Of a DNA stretch of 36,032 nt, positions 27,401 to 35,882 are shown piece by piece. The translations under genes and the position numbers were made by a program. The stretch lies in the NCBI GenBank assembly GCA_022925895.1, contig JAKSYS010000642.1:1-36032 (forward strand). Direction: 5' to 3'. The stretch comes from Fragilaria crotonensis. Lineage: Eukaryota; Bacillariophyta; Fragilariophyceae; Fragilariales; Fragilariaceae. Within the stretch, counting starts at the first letter, position 1; every line of letters starts with the position of its first letter. Below the pieces are notes generated by a model that saw only the letters and a program-made list of their open reading frames with translations, was not told the origin of the DNA and did no database searches.

Positions 27401-27831
27401 GAAGTTTTAGTAGTGTCTCCTGTGATATAGAGGAATCTATATATGCCTTTCCCCTTCGGTTGGTATTCATGTCGGAATACCATTATCTTCTGGCCCTCGA
27501 CATTCTGGACCTCATTTGCTTTCAACGATCTGTGTGGGAATGACTTATTCAAGTGTTTCACAAGTGCATTTGCACCGAACTGAATGGTATCACCATTTGG
27601 GTGCTTAGCATGAAGGTATTCACCGAATTGACCCACAGGTAACCAGCGACCATGAATGGCGCGGTCGCTCATGGCGGCCAATACCGATATTGTCATAATT
27701 TTGTGAATTTCACTGCTGCTGTATTTCCCCAAAGCTTTTCCACTCATGATCTTAATAACTAGTCTAATACCTTTCGGGGAAATACTGCAGCTCAAGAAAT
27801 GAGAAAAATCTTGAACGATCTGGAACGACAT
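24421..27831 (-). CDS. DDE transposase, Tc1/mariner-IS630 type, with SAP-like segment (1136 aa)
   Basis: Single uninterrupted exon. Residues 35-135 form a conserved-looking N-terminal domain of unknown type (LPVGQFGEYLHAKHPNGD). Residues 192-200 are a nuclear-localisation-like PRKRRRITD. Residues 216-303 are two tandem acidic repeats. A helix-turn-helix with the Tc1/IS630 pattern lies near 545-585 (VSPSTVYRWMIRLGFRY, KGYYVDGHEKP). The RNase-H catalytic core has D666 (IFGHDECIF), D798 (FLFLFDHSCGHDR) and E1021 (GEGIEYSWGCAKNFYRR), the D-D-E layout with the IExxWG context. Between D798 and E1021 there is an insertion with a SAP-like DNA-binding segment at 889-923 (YTREELIRHLKEKGITAKG). The protein should cut and paste its own element in the nucleus. 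No stops or frameshifts, so possibly recently active. The start at 27831 gives the longest frame; Met29 is an alternative. Confidence 0.82.
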   Translation of the reverse strand: MSFQIVQDFSHFLSCSISPKGIRLVIKIMSGKALGKYSSSEIHKIMTISVLAAMSDRAIHGRWLPVGQFGEYLHAKHPNGDTIQFGANALVKHLNKSFPHRSLKANEVQNVEGQKIMVFRHEYQPKGKGIYRFLYITGDTTKTSPKLPTYGNSLQWEASCCVPFSKRQLRSESTRRQLFCDATISPAPNMMPRKRRRITDERTNAPADAFEVGASSMPSIWTPHSPAVPDKLADDKGAEEGSSPLVSELAAEEEEGVGSTMPSIWTPPSPAVPELADHDKEAEEGPSSPVVTELAAEEEEGLPTTTTDNTVAQQAPVTYFDSPEAKQLFNPFQNESSTLAAINNQIEILQQANRSSSGYITLILNGREVNIEDNISQHQKWALRQKCQYIALALQLARENMSAWTWEHCCSIAVQRLAKQGITLATHARIVTKWYCHSRKHRKFALPVNSKDNLPPFLHANPDVCMRIKKYAKENLETLSIEMLSEYIHDKALPMLVHSTFAECDEGEEEDELSVSGAAVMLDLDSEEYQSKLRQILVPHGLTSVSPSTVYRWMIRLGFRYAARKKGYYVDGHEKPATIQYRWDFCKRYLTYEQRMHRWTQVTLAEAVVMEENGDVAKGSGYKQGNIIEYHVDTVNPEKLKETEFGGDLSIRFPVGAKPLVIFGHDECIFKQFTMPGKQWYGPSKETYIVPKDEGMGIMISAFQSREFGFGMQLTVQDLQRVNESRRGSTYMDKQAAHDTRKNVFKLELTTTPFVREFEYGANSEGYWTYQHMVLQLEDCVDVLKVLYPQYEFLFLFDHSCGHDRQKEDGLNVARMTKLYGGAQKRLRNTVIKQTQGYLGPYSPKLEPGNTQSMVFKADDIGPFWMTQTQREERRHDQLLDGQTVTRKYTREELIRHLKEKGITAKGKKEAIQTTAQEHNLPIQETKPKVIEGWENKAKGLLQVLWERGFVDESQLEKYTLNGTRDVFGLVQKYFSLKSLMSNCLDFEEEETLLQSMGREMGVLVDRTPKCHCELAGEGIEYSWGCAKNFYRRVALRRKKGKENFRSVVRESMSTDNVLTKARIRHFSRRARQYICAYFKIWISLNENNVGNVTHTADPINIEKLVKLFKTHRCALDFDTSFCKASFVYSEQPYTQ
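26923..27186 (-). repeat. Two tandem acidic repeats inside the transposase
   Basis: Codons 216-258 (27186-27058) and 259-303 (27057-26923) encode two similar 43-45-residue units beginning SSMPSIWTPHSPAVP and STMPSIWTPPSPAVP and both ending ELAAEEEEG. They are a recent in-frame duplication of about 130 bp. Function unknown; probably a flexible acidic linker. Confidence 0.85.
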
Positions 27832-27922
27832 TGTGAGCCGATGGAAGCATGCAATTTGGCGCGATGATTTTGGGTTCGCAAGGGTTACTGTTATAGCGTT
27901 GTACTAGGCCTACGTGGGCTAC

Positions 27923-28400
27923 TATAAGTTTTCTTTGATTGCAACCAGCTATACGCTACGGTTATACAGTACTCCAGTAAGACACTAACACATAGGGATT
28001 TCATGCTGAATCGGATCCGAGGTCGGAGTGTGGAAGGTGGAAGGTGGCGGAAGTAGTAAATTCGAAACACGAAGCACGACCGCTGACGAATACTACAACA
28101 CGAATAAACAATTGACCGAGTTTGTCTCCACATCTCGCTCGCTCAGACCTTAAAAACGGCTGTGAGTTTCTCAACGGCAACCGAACACTATAATTTTAAA
28201 GCGTACTCCGTAGCCTATAGTGCAAATCAAGCGTCGAGCTCTTTTTCCCTATGCCACGGTCATTCTGTTTGGATTCTTACTTTCGTGGACAGGCGCACCC
28301 GCATTATATAGAGGGCACACAGCATCCAGATACGGCAATACCGCCCCCTTCAATTCAGACACAAAGTAAAGAAACCACAACACCGAAACGAATTTGAATC
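27923..28400. other. Promoter region of the R-SNARE gene
   Basis: 478 bp between the transposon end and the SNARE start. Contains a TATATAG at 28305-28311, listed separately, and no supported gene. Confidence 0.45.
28305..28311 (+). promoter_or_regulatory. TATA-like element before the R-SNARE gene
   Basis: TATATAG about 90 bp upstream of the SNARE ATG at 28401, in a GC-richer surrounding. Position is compatible with a core promoter; this is inference only. Confidence 0.3.
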
Positions 28401-29319
28401 ATGGCTGACAACAAGTTGCGCTGCTGCGTCGTGCTCCGTCTTGAGTCCTCGGGATCCACCATGATCGCCAAGTACGATCATGCTGGTCAGTACGAGACAC
28501 ACGGAGGAGCTGCAACCTCCAGTCTTTACGGAGGTCGCGATCAGGACTTTGCTGATGCTGTGCAGGAAGCTATTTCGAAAGACCCGCCCGGTGGACTATC
28601 TGGTGGATTCGGAGGCTTCAAGGTCATTCAATCAGATGTGCATCAGTTGGTTTATGGAGCCGATCCCTCTGGAATCTGTAAGTCATTTGCGTCATTGCGT
28701 GGAAGCTTAGAAGGCTGCTTCTTTTGGAAAAAAAACGGAATTGATCCAATTCCTTATTCAATGAGATTTTAAATACTAGTCGTATGTGTTTTACACATTA
28801 TGCATTATACACGAAATATTCGCTCACATTTTCTTATTTTATTCCAAAATAGGTATTGCGGTCATCACCGGCACTCGCTACCCATCTCGAGTGGCGATCA
28901 AGATGTTGCAAGAACTCTACACGGAGTTCGACGCCCAATTTGGAGCCGACGCAAAAATGGCACCGACGAACTCGTTGAGCAAGAAAGCCAAGACCTTGCT
29001 CTCGAGCCAATGCAAGCGCTACGAAGATCCCAGCAATGTTGACAAGGCACAAAAGGTGCTCGGGCAGGTGGACGTTGTCAAGGGTCAAATGCAGGACAAC
29101 ATTGCTGGTATGCTCCAGAACACAGAGAAGGCCGAGAGCCTTGCCGAAAAGAGTGATCAGCTCAATGAGCAAGCCACTGTATTCAAGAAGCGTTCCGGTG
29201 ACTTGAAGAACCAAATGAGGTGGAAGAACCTCAAAATGACGCTTATTTTAGGCGGTCTTGTCATCGGAATCCTTCTGGTGATCATTGTACCGTTGATTGT
29301 CAGGGCCAATGAGAAGTAG
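28401..29319 (+). CDS. Longin-type R-SNARE (VAMP family), zero-layer Asn, 247 aa
   Basis: Vesicle membrane-fusion protein. Exon 1 (28401-28677) and exon 2 (28853-29319) join across a 175-nt intron (GTAAGT...AATAG). Residues 1-125 look like a longin domain (LRCCVVLRLESSGSTMIAKYDHAGQYE; VHQLVYG; IAVITGTRYPSRVAIKMLQELYTEF). The SNARE helix runs about 154-215 and aligns without gaps to VAMP: VDVVKGQMQDNIAGMLQNTEK. The position of the zero-layer arginine (VLER in VAMP2) is Asn182 (MLQNTEK). A WKNLKM juxtamembrane motif and a C-terminal anchor (TLILGGLVIGILLVIIVPLIV, 222-242) follow. The subfamily (VAMP7-like or other) is not settled. The start ATG sits in AATCATGGCTG. Confidence 0.9.
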
Positions 29320-30104
29320 ATTTCCTTGGTTGCGTTGTCGTTGTACGGTTATCTGCCTCGTAAGAAAAGTACTCTAGAATATTACCTTTCTGCTCCACCA
29401 ATCCAATGTTTTGTTGCCAGAGCGTTGCCATTATGCCAGTCCCAACTATTTGGACTTCGCATAGCCTTCCAATCAGTGCAATTGCTGGGAAAGTATTAGA
29501 GGAGTCTTGAATTGCGAATCATACCTAGTTCATGATATCTTGGTGTTGAATCAGTTCATTGGTGTAGATTGATGCCGAATTCCGTATCTATTCCTGGTGG
29601 GTTGTTGGTTGGGAGTTGTGAAGAAACCGACCTGAATTGGATGTTGCAGCGCCCCGTTCAATGCTCTAGGCGTGCAGGGCAAACCCTGATAACGCTTGTG
29701 GAAAACTGAACACGGCAAGGTCTGGTCAGTTCTGTTCGCTCCGATGTAATACACAGCGCCAAAGGACTTTCCGTCCCATTAAAAGTGGTTTCGAGATGAT
29801 TCACCTCGCGAGCACGAGCCTGACACTTTACACGACAGAGCCCACCAATTCTCAGGTCAATAATGCCATGCGATTGAGCTGGGTTTTGCAAGCATCAGAG
29901 TTTAGTGTACGACAACTGATACGGCGATGGTAACGAAAAGTAAACGCCACAACGGACTTAACATTGAGCTCGCATGTCTCGCTATCTGAGGAGAGATAGC
30001 ATTGCTGGAAACTGCCCTTAAACAACTACGGTAGGAAATAATTGTGCAATGGGTTCTGATCTGGCACACATTTCTCACTCCTTTTTGTAGCGCTTCAATA
30101 CCAC

Positions 30105-30419
30105 TTACCTAACACGACACCACAGACAATCTTGTGATTGATTTGGATAAGTCTTTCCAGGTACCAATTTCGTCGGTTTTGATTTTTGCCTGATGACGCA
30201 GACATAAGCATTATCATGTCGCTTTGCACGCTTTCCCTGATGCAGTGATAAGCAATTGTTTCTATGAGCAGGACACAAAAAGAGGGAAAGGCAATTCTGT
30301 TGCTTCGGATTGTCAGATCGTTTGGCTTGCAACTCCATCAGTCCCTGTAAACAGTGACTGAGTTTGTAAACACAGCATAGGTCAGCTTCCAGCTCACCAC
30401 TCTCAAAAGGCTGCAACAT
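30105..30419 (-). CDS. Possible exon or relic coding segment, Cys/Lys-rich
   Basis: A 104-codon frame starting ATG at 30419; the frame is open for about 17 further codons upstream (LGSQKFWVKP). The sequence has a balanced, protein-like composition with repeated Cys and basic residues (LFLCPAHRNNCLSLHQGKR, KRHDNAYVCVIRQKSKPTKL). It ends in CGTGTTAG followed by GTAAGTGG, a good splice donor that itself creates the stop, so this could be an exon of a larger gene. No matching downstream exon was found on the minus strand, and no family was recognised. A decayed transposon gene is an alternative. Confidence 0.25.
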   Translation of the reverse strand: MLQPFESGELEADLCCVYKLSHCLQGLMELQAKRSDNPKQQNCLSLFLCPAHRNNCLSLHQGKRAKRHDNAYVCVIRQKSKPTKLVPGKTYPNQSQDCLWCRVR

Positions 30420-30745
30420 AGGCTTTACCCAAAATTTCTGCGAACCTAATCGTTTCCTTGAGCTAGAGAAACAACGTCATCCAGTTAGCGACTATGCATT
30501 GTTGTGTGCTAGCTCTCGCTAAGAAAGCGTACGTGATTTCAACTTTGACCCTGACACGAAGTTCGCCAAGGGGATTCGGAAACGTGCATGACATATGAGC
30601 TGGGAAGAGATCGGCGATTGCTGAAAATCTAATGCTCAGATAACTTCCTTAGCGAAATCGATTTAAGCGTGAAGGGAGAAGGGAGATCTCTAGCTCTGAG
30701 TATGCGATGACCATGAGATCAACAGATGTATTTTCCATTCTTGTT

Positions 30746-30780
30746 CATTGAGAGATAATCTCAAGATTTATCTCCCAATG
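30746..30780. repeat. 13-bp-stem hairpin
   Basis: CATTGAGAGATAA at 30746-30758 pairs with TTATCTCCCAATG at 30768-30780 with one mismatch across a 9-base loop. It lies in gene-poor DNA; it could be a small-RNA precursor or a relic inverted repeat. Confidence 0.5.
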
Positions 30781-31107
30781 TCATGATGTTGTAGATGCCT
30801 TTTCATTTCTCCCATCTTCAATGTGAATTCCCATCCAAGTTAAAGAATTTACATGACTCTGTCCAGGGTCAATGATGTACCGCAAGGACGAGAACTGAAG
30901 TCCATTCACATGTTCAAGTAAGAATTAAAGTTACAGTCAGGCGGTCAGCCAGACAACAATCTGCAAGTTGTGGTTATTTGCTCTAAACACAAAACTTGTT
31001 GAAAGATGGAAATTGTGATTTGGAAAAGAAATAACATTTGTTCTGAGAGGATGATCTCTCTTACATGTGACACTAGCTAGTTATTTCTTCTGTCTAAAAA
31101 CTTTAGA

Positions 31108-31356
31108 CATTCGAGAGATTTCATGGAATACTTTCTGGATTAGAGAAAGTTTTAGAGGGTCCACTGGAAAGTAGAGAGATTTAAACTGACAGATATACTC
31201 ATCCATAAGCAAAGGCAGAATGTGCAAAGTGTCTACAGATTTTGTGAAACCTTTTACGTTTTCTCTCGTGACTCATGACTCATTCACTCTAAAGACTTGG
31301 TCATTAGAGAGATTCTGTGGAATATTTTAGAGATTAGAGAAATGTCTAGCTAGAGG
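31108..31356. repeat. Degenerate direct repeat
   Basis: A roughly 50-bp unit at 31108-31158 (CATTCGAGAGATTTCATGGA...) recurs at 31302-31356 (CATTAGAGAGATTCTGTGGA...), both containing GATTAGAGAAA and ending TAGAGG; a partial third start (ATTCGAGAGATTCCAT) is near 31369. Short GAGAGATT words continue through the neighbourhood, suggesting an old tandem array or transposon relic. Confidence 0.6.
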
Positions 31357-32079
31357 CTTCATTTTAAATATTCGAGAGATTCCATCTAAGGACAATTTGG
31401 ATACAGTCTAATTGGACCTCATACTTATGATTCAATTCTCCTTCATTCTCTGAAAGTAAACCAAGTTATTACTTTGTTCAAATAGAGATCATTGAATTGA
31501 TTCACTGAATTCCAACTATTTGTTGGTGTGCATGCTTTGCTCACATTGACAGCACAATGCACTTGTGTAGGTAGGCGGCCTTGCACATGAATCATGCCAG
31601 TGCTTTGGAAAGGTGTTAGGAAAATCTAAACTCTCGCTCTCTGGTGAAGATTCCAGAGCCAAATGAGGAAAAGATATTTCCAATGGCATCGTACTAAGGC
31701 AAGCCTGTGCAATAGTTTCATAAAAACAAAGGGTATTATGATATCGGAGGATTCATTTAAAGAGCACTTAATTGTAAAGTTGTACGTTCTGATCCTTAAA
31801 GCAGCGGATCTTTAGTTAGGTGTTATCAAACCTACCGACCACGAATTCCAAGGCATTGCGAACCCGAGATTTGGATCGGAATTGGGAATTCCTGTATCTA
31901 CCGTACATGAAACATTCCAACAGATGTCAACTGTCGAATGTCGAATTGCTCGTTTTGAGGACTACAAGTACGAGTACCAGATACTGGAGCTTGGAGCACA
32001 GTATGCATTTGCATGGGACTTGGGACAATAGACAATAGACTCTATGCATATGCACATATCACATATCATATGACTAGTA

Positions 32080-32292
32080 GGGAGCCCGTCCATGTCCCCT
32101 TTTCGAGCCGGTCAAACGTTATATAAATCGACTTCGTGAAATTAACTGCGTTGTTGGCCAACCATGTACTTTTTATGGGATAAAAAGATACCTCCAGAAT
32201 CTCATCTCGGGATGGTATTCGTATCGACAGTGATGTAGAAGCTACGCAATAAAAGATTGACCGGCTCGAAAAGGGGACACAGATGGGCTCCC
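32080..32292. mobile_element. MITE-like element, 213 bp with 36-bp TIRs
   Basis: The left arm 32080-32115 (GGGAGCCCGTCCATGTCCCC...) and right arm 32257-32292 are reverse complements with four mismatches over 36 bp; the inner 20 bp, CCCCTTTTCGAGCCGGTCAA, match exactly. The 141-bp interior is AT-rich and non-coding. No clear target-site duplication was found at the edges. The structure fits a non-autonomous DNA transposon; a structured RNA with a long stem is the alternative. Confidence 0.7.
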
Positions 32293-32345
32293 AATTTCCC
32301 TGAGATAGGAACTACCGTAGTAGGAACACAGTCGCTTTACTACCG

Positions 32346-32500
32346 GTACTCAAATACTGGAGTACTTGTACTGTACAAAGGTCCAGCTTCCATGAACGCC
32401 ATTGGTTGGAGATCCGGGTACTTGTACTGTAGTACTACCATACAAGTACTGGTGAACAAGGTACTCGAGTATGCTTACACGGTACTGTAGTACATTGTAC
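32346..32500. repeat. GTAC cluster
   Basis: Twelve GTAC tetramers in 155 bp (for instance AGTACTTGTACTGTACAAAG and GGTACTGTAGTACATTGTACC), where random DNA would hold fewer than one. Many are parts of overlapping short palindromes. Similar but weaker clusters lie at 2010-2110, 12349-12389 and 23250-23285. Confidence 0.8.
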
Positions 32501-34263
32501 CGGTAATGCGCTTTCTCCGCCGGTATAACGCGTGCAAGCATACACTGAAATTCGCGACATAAAACCTTAAAAATTCCAAACGACATCATCCGACTGGTAT
32601 ACATCGCCGTCGGAGATGGTGTGCAGGACGTCTAAGCAATTTTAAAAGATGACCTGAAATTCAATGTCCCTGTAAGAAGAGTGAAGTACCAGTACAAACA
32701 AGTATCCTTGAGGATCACGTTTGTCGAAAGGTTCGGACATTCTGACCCGTTAATCGATGCGACGTTTCCGATAAGAACGCACTCTGATTTTAAACACATA
32801 ATCGCCGTCAATCGATGATCGGGATCAACACGATTTCGACACGTCTTCCTTACATACAGAGAGTTCATAGCACTGAGCCGGATACACATACAATGTCGCA
32901 CCTCGAAACTAGCGATACGCGCGCAGCACGTTCAACGAATTTGCAGGTCTATTTTATTCTCGAGCCTGCTTGAACTCTTTCTCCGGATCATTCTACTAGT
33001 CTTGTCTAGCTAGAGTAGGTACTTGTCCTCCTACTCGAGATTTACCATGCTTCGGGTATATATGTACAATGAATAATGAGTCGTTGCCATAGAACTCAAC
33101 CTGACTGACCTGCATCGGACAATTCATTGCGTTGGCGTTGAAAATTTTGCATCAATAATTACTTGAGAACAAGTGCCCCGAGAGTGATCCTAGCCCTAAC
33201 GGCTTCACTCCCAAGCTCCCACGTGTCAGGACTGCTGAGAATAGGGGCACCACTTCGCTTGCTCCTGAAAACTGTAACTTCCAATCATAATCAAGGGTGC
33301 ACTAGTTGTTCAGAGCAGACAGCAGACTAGGACGTTCGCTAGCATTGAAGCACACACTAAGGGTCTATTTTAACCTTGAAATGGTGGTATCGGCAGGTTC
33401 AACCCCTTAACAATCTTCAAGGGCGATGCCTTGGTGTGTAATTGGCCGTCTGCAAATAAAAACACGCCATAAATTAAACTCAAGAGCTTTGTGTGGGCTC
33501 TTCTATATCAATGTACTGGAGTACCTTGAAGGCTTCTGAAACAGAATGAAGCAAAAGGAGAGAAATGCTGCGGCAATGAGGGTTCTTGATGTCTACTGGA
33601 GCACGGAGTACAGTGCTATCATTAGAACTCGTTCGAAGTTCAACCAATTGACGTCGCATTTTCACTTTGTTTGGATTCCAGGAAAGCGTTCTCTTGACGG
33701 AAAAGTCATTGCTGTAACTTGTTAATCGTTCAACAACAACATAAATGTTTTTAATCGTTAGTAGGCATTAGACCTTGTCAAAGTACCGGTACTTGTACAT
33801 GAGCAGATAGCGGAAGGTCGAATAACCGGACCATGAGGATTTCGAGGGTTGGGGTTGTTCCGATGTCGCATCTACTCCCGTGTTTTTCATACGGACTATG
33901 CGGTGATAGTAATCCAAAAAAGTGTAAGACAAACCAGACCTTACTCATCCGGTACTTACGACCGTTGTTAATAAAAAACAAAATGATTGACTCGCCTATT
34001 TTGATTGGCTCCTTCAGGGTTATAATACTAGTACGCCCTGAGTATATATTTAGGGGACAACCCGAACCTCCGAATATTCTTGTGCCATGTAACAGCATAT
34101 GCACCGTGGAAGCGAAGGGTTATGAGTGGCGAATCCCAATCCCTTCGTGGTACAAAATGCACCTACGATTTCGCGCTCACTCTCAGCGAAGTCATTACTC
34201 GGTAAACGCACATAACAGCGAGACAGCCGCCCAAATCAAGGTGTTGAAACGAATTGATACTGC

Positions 34264-35882
34264 ATGACTTCCCTTGCCAACATGATGGATACCAGCGCGA
34301 AGGTAGCTCGATCGTCTGCCGAAACTGCTGCGAAGGAAGAGATTGTACCAAAACCTCTCCCCGCGGACGTCTTGTTTGGACGCGATAAGATAATGTTCAA
34401 TCACGTTGGCAACATACGGTTCCGTTTACTGATTCAGGCACGAGCAAAAGAATATGAATTTGCTCCACAACGTCGGGTCAAGTCAAGCATTGTCTACGAT
34501 GTTGTTCAGAATGTACACGGCTATGGAGGTCGCTTCCTCAAAAGAGAGGACGGGTTGTGGAAAGTTGTCGGTGTAACGGAAGCTATCCAGAAGGTCAGTC
34601 CAAGTGCGGATGACTATCACATCACAGTCGGAGTACCAGTTCGTCTTCAAACTCTAACGCACGATTTCCGATCGCTTCCCTTTCTTCCCTTTAGGTCGGA
34701 CACGCTCTCCGCGACAAGAAGCAACACGATTACAAGATGAAAGCAAAATACGACGAACCGTCTGATCGCACATCTGTCGCAGCAGCGACAAACAAGCCTA
34801 CAGTAGAAAGTGGTTGCGAACTTCTTCTCAAATTGGGTCGTATTTGCGACAGTCAGATTGCGCTCCCTTCCTCACAGCAGCAGAAGGAATCTCATGCGAA
34901 TGCTGAGGCTGCTGAGCGACCAAATTCGCAACAAGGCGACAGGCTTCCACTCCCTCCCAAGCAGAAGAAGCCCAAGGGAGCGTCACATCCCCTGAAGAAG
35001 CGCAAACATTCGCGGCGCGACGAAGAATGCGAAGATGTGTCTGCATCAAACAGTGGCCTTGATGACGAGAACAGCGCCGCAGACGCCATCCTTGCCTTAG
35101 GCGCTCGAGCGATTCCTTCGGCGCCCGCTGAACAAGTCAAGTGCACTGAAGTCCCCTCGGACCACGAGATTGAACACGAGCGTGATCAACATCCTTCATA
35201 TGGAGGTGCTCCAACGACAAGACGCTTGCATGGCTATCCACCAATGCCTGATGTGGGAAGACCTCGACACTTGGGAGCACAACCAACCGCGCAGCAGGCG
35301 GCGGGAGGGATGGGCATTCAAAATATGCCCCCTCCTCCTATGAGGAGAACTGATCCGCTGTACATTATCCACCAGCGTGCACAACTTGCCCATCAGCATC
35401 GTGCCAACAATGAGCAAGCGGGTTCGCAAGGTCGAACGTTGCCAATGCCTGAAAGTCCAAGAAACAACCTCAACGATCATCAGCGTTTTCTCTCGTCGCA
35501 GGCCCAGGTGTTGCTCCAGGCTCAACAGATGAACAATCTCAAGGCCCAGCAGATAAATTCCATCATGCAGGCTGCTGCTGCTGGAGTGATGCCTCAAATG
35601 GGAGGATTTGGCTTTCCCGGTGCGCACACTACAATGCGACGAAATCCTAGTGGGGCCCGACAGCACATGGGTGAAGAGCGCGAAGCGTCGTGTGCACCTG
35701 TCAGGCCTCCAATTATTATTTCTGACAAGAGCGATGACGATGGCCAATGGATTTTCTATCCTATCAAAGTGCCTAACCTCAAGTTCGTCAGTCCAGGATG
35801 GAAACTTGCTCTAATACCTATTGATGGAAAGAGCCCGCCCATTGATTTAGATCCCTCCATCATGCAGTTCCCAGAGATTTGA
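34264..35882 (+). CDS. DUF6824 protein, 2 exons, 505 aa
   Basis: Exon 1 (34264-34593) and exon 2 (34695-35882) are joined across a 101-nt intron (GTCAGT...CCCTTTAG) so that IQK reads into VGHALRDKK. The DUF6824 domain, common in diatoms and of unknown function, spans about residues 35-117: ADVLFGRDKIMFNHVGNIRF, LIQARAKEYEFAP, a KSSIVYDVVQNVH helix and GGRFLKREDGLWKVV. The remainder is low-complexity: Pro/Lys-rich with a nuclear-localisation-like KKRKHSRR (211-218), Gln-rich and Met/Pro-rich segments, then a conserved-looking C-terminal end (QWIFYPIKVPNLKF, WKLALIPIDGKSPPIDLD). This layout suggests a nuclear regulatory protein (inference). The start at 34264 is the first ATG; 34282 is an alternative. 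No DNA-binding motif beyond the DUF is visible. Confidence 0.85.

Larger units (their letters stand above)
23613..27922 (-). mobile_element. Tc1/mariner-IS630-like DNA transposon, 4.3 kb
   Basis: The ends are 16-bp inverted repeats: GTAGCATACGTAGGCC at 23613-23628 and the reverse complement of GTAGCCCACGTAGGCC at 27907-27922, 14 of 16 identical. Both are flanked on the outside by TA (23611-23612 and 27923-27924), the target duplication of Tc1/mariner/IS630 transposons. The interior holds one long intact DDE transposase on the minus strand and, between its stop and the left end, a decayed Cys-rich coding remnant. The repeats are short and lie in TAGTAGC-rich DNA, so chance pairing is not excluded; the transposase itself does not depend on them. 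Confidence 0.5.
29320..34263. other. Gene-poor, AT-rich spacer (4.9 kb)
   Basis: No gene could be supported with confidence. It holds one possible exon on the minus strand (30105-30419), small hairpins (29981-30000; 30746-30780), degenerate direct repeats with recurring GAGAGATT words (about 31080-31390), a MITE-like element (32080-32292) and a GTAC cluster (32346-32500). The frame at 33833-34267 is long but shows no motif or coding bias. No tRNA or rRNA was recognised. Confidence 0.55.

Noticed and set aside
33833-34267. 144-codon frame just before the DUF6824 gene
   Set aside because: ATG-started but no domain or coding bias seen; it overlaps the DUF6824 start in another frame and is more likely 5' leader or promoter.
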